The notes beneath the pieces were generated by a model. That model was given only the letters and a program-made list of their open reading frames with translations. It ran no database searches and was not told where the DNA came from. From Candidatus Baltobacteraceae bacterium (GTDB lineage Bacteria; Vulcanimicrobiota; Vulcanimicrobiia; Vulcanimicrobiales; Vulcanimicrobiaceae), in contig DASXGW010000001.1 of NCBI GenBank assembly GCA_036488875.1, forward strand, positions 186,001 through 250,000: 64,000 nucleotides of DNA, given 5' to 3'. Within the stretch, counting starts at the first letter, position 1; every line of letters starts with the position of its first letter. Shown here piece by piece: positions 1-7,390 of the stretch. The translations under genes were made by a program, and so were the position numbers.

Positions 1-2
1 CG

Positions 3-1004
3 TCGCGCGTGGACGTCGTGCAAGTGTCGACGCAAGTTGCAACGTTCCGAGATCAAGTCTACTCTGCGCTCGAGAACGTCGCGGATTTGCAAAACGACTT
101 GAAGGCGCTCGTCGTCACCGATCCCGACGATCCGATATGGAAGGCCAACCTCGTGCCCACGCAGTCGGTCCTCGACCTTCCGAGCGCCGAGGACCTGGAC
201 GCGATCGTCGCCGCAGCTAAGCAAAACCGCCCGGAGGTCCGTCAAGTCGCCGACAAACAGCGCGAAGCCGACGTCGATCGCGCTTACGCGCGAAACCAGG
301 CTTTACCGCAGGCCGACCTAAATGCGCAGTATATGAGCAACGGCTTCGCCGGGTTGCTCGCCCCGCAATCTCAGTTCCAGCGGCTCTTGTGCGGCCTCCC
401 CGGATTCGAATCTGGGACTGGGGGCAGCAGTAGCGACGCTAGAGTCGTGTTCAAGAACTGTCCGACCCCTCCACCTCATTCGCAAGGCATCATGGCTTAC
501 GCGTATCACAATCTTTGGGCGGCGCTCTATCCCAGTTTCAACATCAATCTTACCGTGAGCTTTCCGCTGCAGAACGATCTCGCGAACGGGCTACGCGGCC
601 AAGCGGCCGAGGAAGAACGCCAGGCGAAGATTCTGAAGGACGCGATTGCGGAGCGCATCTCGTACGAGGCGCGTAACGCGCTGCAGCGTTACGATTCGGC
701 CCTGTCACGACTCGATGCGGCCGGCGACGCGCGCGAGGCCGCCGAGCACGTCTATGCCAGCGAGTTACGCAGGTTCCACGACGGCCAATCGACGACGTTC
801 CTCGTATTGCAGCGCGAGGTGCAGCTCAACGAGGCTCGCGGCCGCGAGCTGCTCGCACAGACCGATCTCAATAAGTCGGTCGTCGAGCTGCAGCGCGTCG
901 AAGGCACGATCCTCACCAACAACGGCGTCGATTTGAAGACGATGGGCTCGCAAGCGCTCGCAACGGCGCCTCCGTCGCCGGCCGCAGGCGAAAAGCAGCG
1001 ATGA
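3..1004 (+). CDS. TolC-family outer membrane efflux protein, C-terminal part
   Basis: The reading frame is open to the left edge, so the N-terminus lies outside the window; a GTG at 9 is probably internal. The visible ~330 residues contain the second half of a TolC-like coiled-coil barrel protein. Long amphipathic helices carry the pattern NRPEVRQVADKQREADVDRAYARNQALPQADL, and near the end come the ELRRFHDGQSTTFLVLQREVQLNEARG helix and a closing helix, as in outer-membrane factors of tripartite efflux pumps. A loop of about 60 residues with two Cys (LLCGLPGFE and FKNCPTPPP) lies between the halves and looks like an extracellular insertion. It overlaps the next start by 4 bases (ATGA), so the cupin is co-translated. 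The pump partners must lie upstream. Family call is firm; the substrate is unknown. Confidence 0.85.
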   Translation, partial: SRVDVVQVSTQVATFRDQVYSALENVADLQNDLKALVVTDPDDPIWKANLVPTQSVLDLPSAEDLDAIVAAAKQNRPEVRQVADKQREADVDRAYARNQALPQADLNAQYMSNGFAGLLAPQSQFQRLLCGLPGFESGTGGSSSDARVVFKNCPTPPPHSQGIMAYAYHNLWAALYPSFNINLTVSFPLQNDLANGLRGQAAEEERQAKILKDAIAERISYEARNALQRYDSALSRLDAAGDAREAAEHVYASELRRFHDGQSTTFLVLQREVQLNEARGRELLAQTDLNKSVVELQRVEGTILTNNGVDLKTMGSQALATAPPSPAAGEKQR

Positions 1005-1357
1005 ACGACGTTATTCTCAAACGCTTCGAAAGCCCGGATGAAGTTCGCACCTTCGACAAGGGGAAATTCGAAGTCGTGAACGCCGGAGGCATGACGATCG
1101 GACGCGCGACCTACGAACCGGGTTGGAAATGGTCGGTCGACGTCGGCGCGGCATTAGGAAAGAAGAGCTGCGACGTGGAGCACGTCGGCATCGTCGTTTC
1201 GGGGCGTGCAACTGCTGCCATGGACGACGGAACCATCGTCGAGATGCGCGCGGGCGACATCTTTTATATCGCGCCCGGCCACGATAGCTGGGTCGTCGGC
1301 GACGAGCCCTACGTCTCGCTGCACCTCATGGGCGCGGGAGCCTACGCGAAGCATTAG
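1001..1357 (+). CDS. Cupin domain protein
   Basis: A 118-residue single-domain cupin. The two conserved cupin stretches are visible: a first motif around C..EHVGIVVSGRATAAMDDG and a second at EMRAGDIFYIAPGHDSWVVGDEP. The N-terminus carries GWKWSVDVG, typical of small cytoplasmic cupins of unknown substrate. The metal ligands cannot be fixed by eye; E and H in EHVG and H in PGHDSW are candidates. It starts inside the stop codon of the TolC-family gene (ATGA), so it was presumably transcribed as the last gene of an efflux operon. No enzymatic function is proposed. Confidence 0.75.
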   Translation: MNDVILKRFESPDEVRTFDKGKFEVVNAGGMTIGRATYEPGWKWSVDVGAALGKKSCDVEHVGIVVSGRATAAMDDGTIVEMRAGDIFYIAPGHDSWVVGDEPYVSLHLMGAGAYAKH

Positions 1358-1368
1358 CCTTACGGGCG

Positions 1369-1403
1369 TTGATAAAAGCTAACTAGTCTGATAGACTAGT
1401 CTC
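1369..1403 (+). promoter_or_regulatory. Sigma70-type promoter with operator for the toxin-antitoxin pair
   Basis: TTGATA (1369-1374) and TAGACT (1392-1397) are separated by exactly 17 bases. An inverted repeat ACTAGTCT-GAT-AGACTAGT (1382-1400) covers the end of the spacer and the -10 box, and a second ACTAGTCT at 1395-1402 adds a direct repeat. The expected transcription start is at or within a base or two of the antitoxin ATG at 1404, so the mRNA would be leaderless. The operator position fits autorepression by the antitoxin or toxin-antitoxin complex; that role is inferred. Confidence 0.65.
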
Positions 1404-1643
1404 ATGAAGCAGGTGGGTGTTTTCGAAGCTAAGACGCATTTTTCGGCGCTTATCGACGATGCAGTCGCGGGGAAGCGCACCATCATAACGCGCAACGGAA
1501 AGCCGGTTGCGGAGCTCCGTCCCATCGAAGGTAACCAGCGCGCACGCGCGCGCTTGGCGCTAGAGCGAATTCGCGCACTCAGCGAGGACCTAGAGGGGGC
1601 GCCGATTAGCGCCAGGGAGCTGATCGACGAGGGCCGCCGTTGA
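1404..1643 (+). CDS. Type II antitoxin, Phd/YefM family
   Basis: A 79-residue protein. The N-terminus MKQVGVFEAKTHFSALIDDA is the Phd/YefM DNA-binding fold signature, followed by KRTIITRNGKPVAELRPI. The C-terminal half is rich in Arg and Glu helices and ends in ISARELIDEGRR, the usual toxin-wrapping tail. No Shine-Dalgarno sequence lies between the predicted -10 box and the ATG, in line with leaderless translation. Its stop codon overlaps the toxin start by 4 bases (TTGA), giving tight coupling. It should neutralise the PIN toxin and repress its own promoter through the inverted repeat overlapping the -10 box. Confidence 0.88.
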   Translation: MKQVGVFEAKTHFSALIDDAVAGKRTIITRNGKPVAELRPIEGNQRARARLALERIRALSEDLEGAPISARELIDEGRR

Positions 1644-2038
1644 TCGTCATCGACGCATCCACTGTCGTCGCTCGCGCCCTCAAGGATGAGAATAGCGAGC
1701 ACGCCGACATCGCGCTATCGTGTGCCGCCGATCATGGCGCGTTCGTTCCCGGCAACTTCCAAACGGAAATTGTCAACGCCCTCATCAAAGCCGAGCGGCG
1801 AGGCCGGCTCGACGAGCTAAAGAGCGGACTGATCTTGTCCGAGATTGCCAAGCTCCCGCTGCAGACCCTGTCTCCGGATCCGCACACGATTTTAGCGGCA
1901 GCACGAACGCACGGTTTGACCGCATACGATGCGGCATACCTTGCGCTAGCGATGGAAAAGCGGTGCCCTCTGGCGACGGTTGACGCCGTCCTCGCTGCTG
2001 CCGCCAAGAAGGCGGGTTGCCAATGGAAGCCGAGCTAG
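1640..2038 (+). CDS. PIN-domain ribonuclease toxin, VapC-like
   Basis: A 132-residue PIN domain. Four acidic residues expected in the Mg-dependent RNase site are visible: D5 (VIDAS), E43 (QTEIVNAL), D97 (TAYDAAYLALA) and D115 (LATVDAVL). The start is TTG, overlapping the antitoxin stop. VapC toxins cut tRNA or rRNA; the target here cannot be predicted. A Phd/YefM-type antitoxin paired with a PIN toxin is a known combination. The module sits between a cupin and an unrelated MerR regulator, as is common for mobile toxin-antitoxin cassettes, but no flanking mobile element is visible. Confidence 0.88.
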   Translation: MIVIDASTVVARALKDENSEHADIALSCAADHGAFVPGNFQTEIVNALIKAERRGRLDELKSGLILSEIAKLPLQTLSPDPHTILAAARTHGLTAYDAAYLALAMEKRCPLATVDAVLAAAAKKAGCQWKPS

Positions 2039-2045
2039 GCAGCTC

Positions 2046-2085
2046 TTGACTCTCCCCTTGCGGGAGAGTTTATGCTCGTCTGGTC
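2046..2085 (+). promoter_or_regulatory. MerR-type promoter with 19-bp spacer and dyad operator
   Basis: TTGACT (2046-2051) and TATGCT (2071-2076) are 19 bases apart, the over-long spacing that MerR-family activators correct by twisting DNA. The spacer contains the inverted repeat ACTCTCCC-N5-GGGAGAGT (2049-2069), centred between the boxes. The expected start of transcription (about 2083) is within a few bases of the ATG at 2086. The gene downstream encodes a MerR regulator, so autoregulation is strongly implied. Confidence 0.82.
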
Positions 2086-3024
2086 ATGGAATCCGAAGAA
2101 CTCTTTTCGATCGGCGAACTGGCGAAACGCTGCGGCGTGCCGGTGAAGACGATCCGCCACTATGCCGACGAAGGCGTGGTTCCGCCGAGTGCGACCAGCG
2201 AAGCGGGTTACCGCATGTACACGCAGAGCGACGCGCGGCGGCTCATGCTCGTGCGCAACCTGCGGGCGCTGGGATTCTCGCTCGAAGCCATCTCTTCGAT
2301 GCTCGACGGAACGCGCGATCCGCAAGACGTCGCGGCGCTGCAGTTGGAGTTGGTGCAAACGCAGCTGCGCGCGCTCGAGCGGCAGCGCTCGATCCTGCAA
2401 GCCGCCGCGACGTTGCGCTCGCGGGAGGACGTGGTGCGCCAGCTCGATGCGGCCTACGCGGCGGCGTCGCTGGGTGCCGCCGAACGCGAACACCGATTGG
2501 AGCAATGGCTCGCGAAGGCACGGACGACACCCTCGTCGGACGGAGGCAACGCGAAAATTCGCGGCATGGTGCTGGACGGGCTGCCGAATGACCTTTCGAA
2601 CGAACAGCTCGCGGCCTGGGTGCGGCTCTCCGCCCTCCTCGACGATCCCGGGCTGCTCGAAACGTTGCGCCTACAGCATCAACCGTTCGCCGACGTTTCC
2701 TGGAGCGAACAGGAGCAGATGGCTTTCGGGGCCGGCGTGATGCAGATTCTTTCCGAGACGTATCCGTTGCTTGCGCAGGGCGCGACCGCGACCGACGAGC
2801 GCGTACAAGCGCTGGCTGAACGATACGCGTCGCATTTCGCTAGCGCGCTCAACTGCGAGCAGTCCGTCGATTTCCCGGAGTGGTTTGCCGATTATGGGCG
2901 CCGCACGAACGATCCGCGCATCGAGCGCTTTTGGAACGACGTCGCGATCTTGCGCGGCACGCCGCCCATGCCGCCGTTCACCCGCGCGCAGGCCTTGCTC
3001 GTCGAAGCGTACCGTCACGGCTAG
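2086..3024 (+). CDS. MerR-family transcriptional regulator
   Basis: A 312-residue regulator. Residues ~5-75 are a MerR winged helix: LFSIGELAKRCGVPVKTIRHYADEG, then GYRMYTQSDARRLMLVRNLRALGFSLEAI. A dimerisation helix follows at ~90-125. The remaining ~180 residues form an unassigned, mostly helical domain with several Trp and Tyr (WSEQEQMAFGAG, EWFADYGRRTNDPRIERFWNDV), possibly a TipAS-like ligand-binding domain. There is no Cys cluster of the metal-sensing MerR type, so an organic ligand is more likely. The promoter in front carries the diagnostic 19-bp spacer and dyad. No neighbouring target gene shares the operator, so only self-control can be proposed. Confidence 0.88.
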   Translation: MESEELFSIGELAKRCGVPVKTIRHYADEGVVPPSATSEAGYRMYTQSDARRLMLVRNLRALGFSLEAISSMLDGTRDPQDVAALQLELVQTQLRALERQRSILQAAATLRSREDVVRQLDAAYAAASLGAAEREHRLEQWLAKARTTPSSDGGNAKIRGMVLDGLPNDLSNEQLAAWVRLSALLDDPGLLETLRLQHQPFADVSWSEQEQMAFGAGVMQILSETYPLLAQGATATDERVQALAERYASHFASALNCEQSVDFPEWFADYGRRTNDPRIERFWNDVAILRGTPPMPPFTRAQALLVEAYRHG

Positions 3025-3099
3025 CTTGCGGCGTTTCTTATTCAAAATCGGCAGATCCGAGGCGACGGAGGGGATCGTCTACTTGTACGCTTGACCACT

Positions 3100-3540
3100 A
3101 TGAAGACCGTATTCGCGTGCCTTGCCGTCTTGCTGCTTGGCGCTTCGGCGTCGAGCGGAAGTGCGCAGATCGCTAAGCAAGTCATCGACTTAAACACGCT
3201 GCTGCAATCCGCGACGCAGCGGTACGATAGTAACACGATTTCAAAGCTGATCACGGACGACTATACGCTAGTCAACGGCAGCGGACGAGTGTGGGACCGC
3301 GATGCGTTTCTTAAGGATATCGTCGATCGGTCAGCCGTGTGGATGGCCAACGATCCCAGCGAGGTGTCGGTGCGGTCGTACAACGGCGATTGCGCAATTC
3401 TGATCGGCTTGCTGCACATCAAGTATCGCCAAAACGGTAAAGTTCACGACCTCCTTGCCCGCTATACCGACGTTTGGGTGAAAAACGGCGGCCAGTGGCA
3501 ATATGCCAGCGGTCAAGCATCGGTATACAAGCGTCTGTAA
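3100..3540 (+). CDS. Secreted DUF4440/SnoaL-like protein
   Basis: A 146-residue protein starting at the ATG at 3100; an in-frame TTG nine bases upstream is less likely. MKTVFACLAVLLLGASASSGSAQ is a Sec signal peptide with predicted cleavage after SAQ or nearby. The mature part has the NTF2-like DUF4440 pattern: LNTLLQSATQRYDSNTISKLITDDYTLVNGSGRVWDRDAFLKDIVD, then HDLLARYTDVWVKNGGQWQYASGQAS. DUF4440 proteins are small cone-shaped folds of unknown or varied function. The gene is convergent with hpnI, with 12 bases between stops. Confidence 0.75.
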   Translation: MKTVFACLAVLLLGASASSGSAQIAKQVIDLNTLLQSATQRYDSNTISKLITDDYTLVNGSGRVWDRDAFLKDIVDRSAVWMANDPSEVSVRSYNGDCAILIGLLHIKYRQNGKVHDLLARYTDVWVKNGGQWQYASGQASVYKRL

Positions 3541-3552
3541 CCTTCCCGCCGG

Positions 3553-4689
3553 TTAGCGAAGCGTGCCGTCGGCCGCCACGGTCGAACGAACGTCGCGCCA
3601 TTTAACGGTTCGCCCGAACATGCTGACGAGCCATATCGCTAAGCTCATTACGTCGCGCACCGGGATGAGCCACCAATACGATTTGCGACGATTGCGCAGC
3701 GCGCCGCGCGATGCCAGGTGCAAGAACCAGCGCAGCATCGCGATATAGAGAAAGAGCGTAAACGACGGCCAGCCCGGAGCGAGCAGCAGCAATGCGAATG
3801 CGAACGGCACGGCGTACATCACGAAAGAAAAAGCGTAGCCGGCCGGCGCCTGGGCGCGCTTGGTTCGCGCCCAACGTAGCTCGTGCGAGCAGAGATCGGC
3901 AAACTGCTTTTCCGGAACCGACGTGCTTACCGTGTAGGGACAGAGCGTGACCGTGCGTCCCTGTTTTGCGACGAGCTCACCCAGCTCGTGATCGTCGGCG
4001 AGATACGGCCCGAGCGCTTCCAAACCGCCGATGCGCTCGAGCAGATCGCGCCGAACGGCCATGGTCGCTCCCATGCAGAAGCGCAGCGGTCCGAGCGCCA
4101 GCGCTACGAGAACCGAGGGAAGAAACTCGTCCTCCACGTGCATCGCGCCGAGTTCGGACACGATGGTACCGTTGGGAATCGCCCCGTACGGGCAGGTCGT
4201 CGCGCCGGTGCCCTCGGTCGCGAACTCCGCGGCAACGGCTCGAAGGTACTCCGGCGTCACGATCACGTCGCTATCGGCGATGACGACGATCTCACCGTTG
4301 GCCTCGGCGCCCGGTTTAGCAAGGTTGGCGATCTTCGGGTTGGCCATCGCGTCGTTGTGACCGAACGCAACGCGAATCGTCGTGTGAAAGAAATCGCCGC
4401 GTATGCGTTCCACGATAACGGCCGCCGGATCGTCCTCGTCGTGCAAGCAGAAGACGACCTCGTAATTGGGATAATCCTGCGTGCAAAATGACGCCAGGGC
4501 CTCGTAAAGGCCCGCTTCGACGCCTGCGACCGGCTTGAGGACGGTGATGCTCGGCGCGAGGTCGTCGTCAACGATGGCGGGTATCGTGCGGCTCGCGAAC
4601 GCGCCCGTACGCATGAGCGCCAGCATGAGATACGCCAGCCCCGCCGCGGAGATGATGACGAGTAGGACGATGAAGAAGATGGCTACGAT
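3553..4689 (-). CDS. hpnI: HpnI-like hopanoid glycosyltransferase (GT2)
   Basis: Adds N-acetylglucosamine to bacteriohopanetetrol at the inner membrane (family knowledge). The GT2 pattern is clear: SITVLKPVAGVEAGL, then a VIADSDV metal-binding motif, DDHELG, and HELRWARTKRA as the (Q/R)xxRW block; C-terminal membrane helices follow. From the first ATG (4626) the protein has 357 residues but loses a transmembrane helix that is encoded in frame just upstream (IVAIFFIVLLVIISAAGLAYL). No ATG, GTG or TTG lies in that extension before a TAG; an ATC at 4689-4687, eight bases after AGGGCAGG, is the best start and gives 378 residues. The whole gap to hpnK is one copy of a repeat found again in front of hpnK. 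The neighbour hpnK encodes the next enzyme. Confidence 0.85.
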   Translation of the reverse strand: MVAIFFIVLLVIISAAGLAYLMLALMRTGAFASRTIPAIVDDDLAPSITVLKPVAGVEAGLYEALASFCTQDYPNYEVVFCLHDEDDPAAVIVERIRGDFFHTTIRVAFGHNDAMANPKIANLAKPGAEANGEIVVIADSDVIVTPEYLRAVAAEFATEGTGATTCPYGAIPNGTIVSELGAMHVEDEFLPSVLVALALGPLRFCMGATMAVRRDLLERIGGLEALGPYLADDHELGELVAKQGRTVTLCPYTVSTSVPEKQFADLCSHELRWARTKRAQAPAGYAFSFVMYAVPFAFALLLLAPGWPSFTLFLYIAMLRWFLHLASRGALRNRRKSYWWLIPVRDVMSLAIWLVSMFGRTVKWRDVRSTVAADGTLR

Positions 4690-4694
4690 GGTAT

Positions 4695-4742
4695 GCGCCT
4701 GCCCTTCGACTTCGCGCCTACGGCGCTACGCTCAGGATGACA
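4695..4742. repeat. Dispersed intergenic repeat, copy A
   Basis: This 48-bp element begins GCGCCTGCCCTTCGACTTCG and ends CTACGCTCAGGATGACA, exactly as copy B at 5550-5597. Their central parts differ and contain short GGCGC-rich inverted bits. Copy A fills the junction between hpnK and hpnI and supplies the stop codon and last residues of hpnK (read on the minus strand as TCATCCTGA). It resembles, from memory, the TGTCATCCTGAGCG-type intergenic sequences scattered through many bacterial genomes. Confidence 0.75.
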
Positions 4743-5547
4743 ATGCACCATACGTGGTGCTTTCAATGTGGTTGCGGGTGAGTGCTTCGCGAACGGCTGG
4801 GCTCGTAAGTGCGTCGAGTTCTTCTTTCCACTGGAAACGGTCCGTCCCGGCGTCGGCACCGGCGAACGGGCCCGTCGCCGGATGGAAGAACAACTCGGTA
4901 ACGCCGTTGGGTAAGCCGTCGAGCATCCGCAGCACGCGCGCTTCGTTCATCGCGCCGGCGTCGTTGACGCCGTATACGTAGTCGTTGCTCGTCACGCCTT
5001 GACGGCGGGCGCGGGCACGCATGAGCGCCACCCACGGCTCGATCGTGCGTGTACCGCCGTACGGTTCGCGCGGAATGCGGATCGCGCGCATTCCGAACTC
5101 GCGCCCGACCTTGAGTATCAGGCGATAGACCGTCGGATGGACGTGCATATGGCTTTGCGCGTCGACGTGATCCAGGGCGAGTCCCGTGGCGGCGAACCGC
5201 TCGAACTGCGCGCGGATCTCGGCCTCGAGCTGGCGTGCAGCGCCTGGACGAAAGAAGAAGGTTACTCCGGCGCCGACGAGATCGGTAAAGAAGCGGCCGT
5301 CCCGGCCGACGATCTTCGCAATGCGTTCGGGCGGCAGCACGGGCTTCCCATGCACCAGCACGACGTGTAAGCCGACTGCTAACGACGGCAGTCCCCGCGC
5401 CCGTTCGACGGCATCGTCGAACGCCGGCGCGCCCGTCATCAGACTGGCTGCGCGAAGAACCCCATTACGATGCGCGATTTCGATCGCTTCGTTGACTTCA
5501 CGTGAAATACCGAAGTCGTCGGCGTTAAAGATGACGCGCTTAATTAG
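4732..5547 (-). CDS. hpnK: HpnK-like hopanoid deacetylase (ChbG/YdjC family), probable ATT start
   Basis: Deacetylates the GlcNAc moiety of bacteriohopanetetrol (family role of HpnK). Conserved metal-site motifs are visible: NADDFG near the N-terminus and HVDAQSHMHVHP in the middle, plus LAVGLHVVLVHGKP. The first canonical start (ATG at 5439) would delete NADDFG. The frame continues upstream as IKRVIFNADDFGISREVNEA to a TAG at the repeat edge, with no ATG, GTG or TTG. Family members usually begin M-K-R-x-I, so the ATT at 5547-5545 sits exactly where Met belongs; it gives 271 residues. AAGGGCAGG from repeat copy B lies eight bases upstream and may serve as the ribosome site. A start-codon mutation or a sequencing error is the alternative. 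The last residues come from repeat copy A. Confidence 0.82.
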   Translation of the reverse strand, partial: LIKRVIFNADDFGISREVNEAIEIAHRNGVLRAASLMTGAPAFDDAVERARGLPSLAVGLHVVLVHGKPVLPPERIAKIVGRDGRFFTDLVGAGVTFFFRPGAARQLEAEIRAQFERFAATGLALDHVDAQSHMHVHPTVYRLILKVGREFGMRAIRIPREPYGGTRTIEPWVALMRARARRQGVTSNDYVYGVNDAGAMNEARVLRMLDGLPNGVTELFFHPATGPFAGADAGTDRFQWKEELDALTSPAVREALTRNHIESTTYGALSS

Positions 5548-5549
5548 AG

Positions 5550-5629
5550 GCGCCTGCCCTTCGACTTCGGCGCTTCGCGCCTACGCTCAGGATGACAAGT
5601 AGCGGTATGGCGCTACGCTCAGGATGACA
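5550..5629. repeat. Dispersed intergenic repeat, copies B and partial C
   Basis: Copy B (5550-5597) shares its first 20 and last 17 bases with copy A at 4695-4742. A partial copy C (5610-5629) repeats only the terminal CGCTACGCTCAGGATGACA. Together they fill the gap between pgl and hpnK. Read on the minus strand, copy B ends in GAAGGGCAGGCGC five bases before the presumed ATT start of hpnK, the same offset as copy A has to the presumed ATC start of hpnI. Confidence 0.75.
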
Positions 5630-5639
5630 GATCTTGGCG

Positions 5640-6380
5640 CTACCCCGTTTTCTGGTGAAGCATTCCCGCCGCGAGCTCGTCGACGAGCCAAAGCAGCCGT
5701 CCCGATGACGGATGAACGATCTGCGCCGGATACTTCGTCGCGTCGACCGGCCCTTCGACGACCTTTGCCAAGATGTCCGCCTTCGCGGCGCCTTCGACTG
5801 CGAACGCTACGGTGCGGCCAAGATTGATGAGCTTCGGCGTGATCGTCACGCGCCACATTCCCTGCGATTCCGCGAAGACCGCACGAACCAGCACCGAATC
5901 GTGCAGGTCCGGCGGCGAGCCCGGGAAGAGCGACGCGGTGTGACCGTCGGGCCCAAGCCCCAGCAACACGAGATCGAAATGCGGCGGGTCCTGGAGATCC
6001 GTGCGGATGATCGAAGCGTAGTTGTTGGCGGCCGCACCGGGATCGGCTTCCCCGCGAATGCGATGGACGTTGGCGTGCGGAATCGGAACCGCGTCGAGAA
6101 ACGCTTTGCTCGCCATCCGATAGTTCGACTGCTCGTCCTCGGGCGGCACGCAGCGCTCGTCACCAAAATAGATAAAGACGTCTTTCCACGGCAGTGCCAA
6201 GCTGCGCGGCTCTTGCGCGAGCAGCTCGTACGCGCGCCGGGGCGTGTTGCCGCCCGAGAGCGCGACGCGAAAGGCGCCGCGATCGCACAGTGCCGTTTGA
6301 CCGACGTCGATGAACAAGTCGGCCAATGCGGCCGCAACCGCATCGGCGTTGGGATACACTTTTACTTCGCCGCGCCGCAT
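5640..6380 (-). CDS. pgl: 6-phosphogluconolactonase
   Basis: Hydrolyses 6-phosphogluconolactone to 6-phosphogluconate, step two of the oxidative pentose phosphate pathway, in the cytosol. The 246-residue protein has the DevB/SOL features: RVALSGGNTPRRAYELLA (phosphate-binding loop), FGDERCVPPEDEQSNY, and LGLGPDGHTASLFPGSP with the catalytic-region His. Length is normal for the family. Its ATG shares one base with the stop of opcA (TAATG), so translation is coupled. It is the last pathway gene of the tkt-to-pgl run; two hopanoid genes follow on the same strand after a repeat-filled gap. Confidence 0.95.
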   Translation of the reverse strand: MRRGEVKVYPNADAVAAALADLFIDVGQTALCDRGAFRVALSGGNTPRRAYELLAQEPRSLALPWKDVFIYFGDERCVPPEDEQSNYRMASKAFLDAVPIPHANVHRIRGEADPGAAANNYASIIRTDLQDPPHFDLVLLGLGPDGHTASLFPGSPPDLHDSVLVRAVFAESQGMWRVTITPKLINLGRTVAFAVEGAAKADILAKVVEGPVDATKYPAQIVHPSSGRLLWLVDELAAGMLHQKTG

Positions 6381-7390
6381 TAGGCGTTCACCTTTCTGCG
6401 CTGCAGGATCTCGCCCGCAGCCATCAGCGAGTCCACGAAAACACGATCTTGGTGTCCGGTCAAAATCGCCCGCTCGACGAGCGTAGCGATGTCGATGTTG
6501 TTGATCGGACGGGCGCGCCGCGGATGCTGCTTCGCGCCGCTCACGGAAAGAATGATGGCTTCGGCTTTCTCGCCGTCGACTTCGGCGGCAAACTCCGTCT
6601 CGGTCGACTTCAGGACGACGCGCTGGATGCGGCGGGCGCGTCCCTCGCGCACGATCGCAAAATCGACCTGCACGCCGAACCGGTTACAGAACGCATCGGG
6701 CGAGCACGGCGTCCATTCCAGACGGCTGGCGAGCCAACCCAGCAGGTAGTACGCTTCGGAATCCGATCCGCACGTGATCTCGACGCGGCGCAGGTCGAAA
6801 AGCTCGCGAATAACGTCCTTGCCGTCGAAGAACAGCGCGATGCTCTCTTGCCACGGGGCCAGCCGCAGATACGCCAAGTCTCCGATCGCGACGTTTGGAT
6901 GCGCTTTGACGAACGTCACCAGTTCGCGCATCGCCTGATCGTCCGAATCCAGCACCGAACTGTTGTAGACGACCGTGCGCATGCGCTCCGACAGCATCGC
7001 GAATCGCGGATCTTCACCGATGCCCGCGGCAACCCAAATCAACACGACCGGCGCTTCGGGCAAGCACAGCGTCGTCACCGCTGAGAGCAATGCTTCAGGG
7101 CCCGAGTCCTTGACGCCGAGCTCGATCCAGTCGCCGCGCGTCTTTACGCAGTCCGCGTGCGCCTCGCACGCATTCCCGACGACCTGCATGGCACGATCCT
7201 GCGTGCCGTCCAGGACGATCACGCGCGACGGATGCTTGACCGCCAGCGCGTGCGTACGGTCGCGCGCCCAATCGCCGACGCCCGCATCGCTGAAGAAGAC
7301 TACGACGGTCATCGTCGCGACCTTCATGTCGCGGTGGTTGCGCCGGCGCTCGGTGATCTCGCCAAGCACGGTATGGAGATCGAGGCTCAT
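6380..7390 (-). CDS. opcA: Glucose-6-phosphate dehydrogenase assembly protein OpcA
   Basis: Binds and activates glucose-6-phosphate dehydrogenase; established for cyanobacteria and actinobacteria. The start chosen is the ATG at 7390, which overlaps the zwf stop by one base (TAATG) and gives 336 residues. A longer frame would run into zwf. Family signatures include ATMTVVVFFSD near the N-terminus, RTVVYNSSVLDSDDQAMRELV, and IGDLAYLRLAPWQESIALFFD. It lies between zwf and pgl, the same arrangement as in the actinobacterial tkt-tal-zwf-opcA-pgl cluster, which supports the assignment. Confidence 0.93.
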   Translation of the reverse strand: MSLDLHTVLGEITERRRNHRDMKVATMTVVVFFSDAGVGDWARDRTHALAVKHPSRVIVLDGTQDRAMQVVGNACEAHADCVKTRGDWIELGVKDSGPEALLSAVTTLCLPEAPVVLIWVAAGIGEDPRFAMLSERMRTVVYNSSVLDSDDQAMRELVTFVKAHPNVAIGDLAYLRLAPWQESIALFFDGKDVIRELFDLRRVEITCGSDSEAYYLLGWLASRLEWTPCSPDAFCNRFGVQVDFAIVREGRARRIQRVVLKSTETEFAAEVDGEKAEAIILSVSGAKQHPRRARPINNIDIATLVERAILTGHQDRVFVDSLMAAGEILQRRKVNA

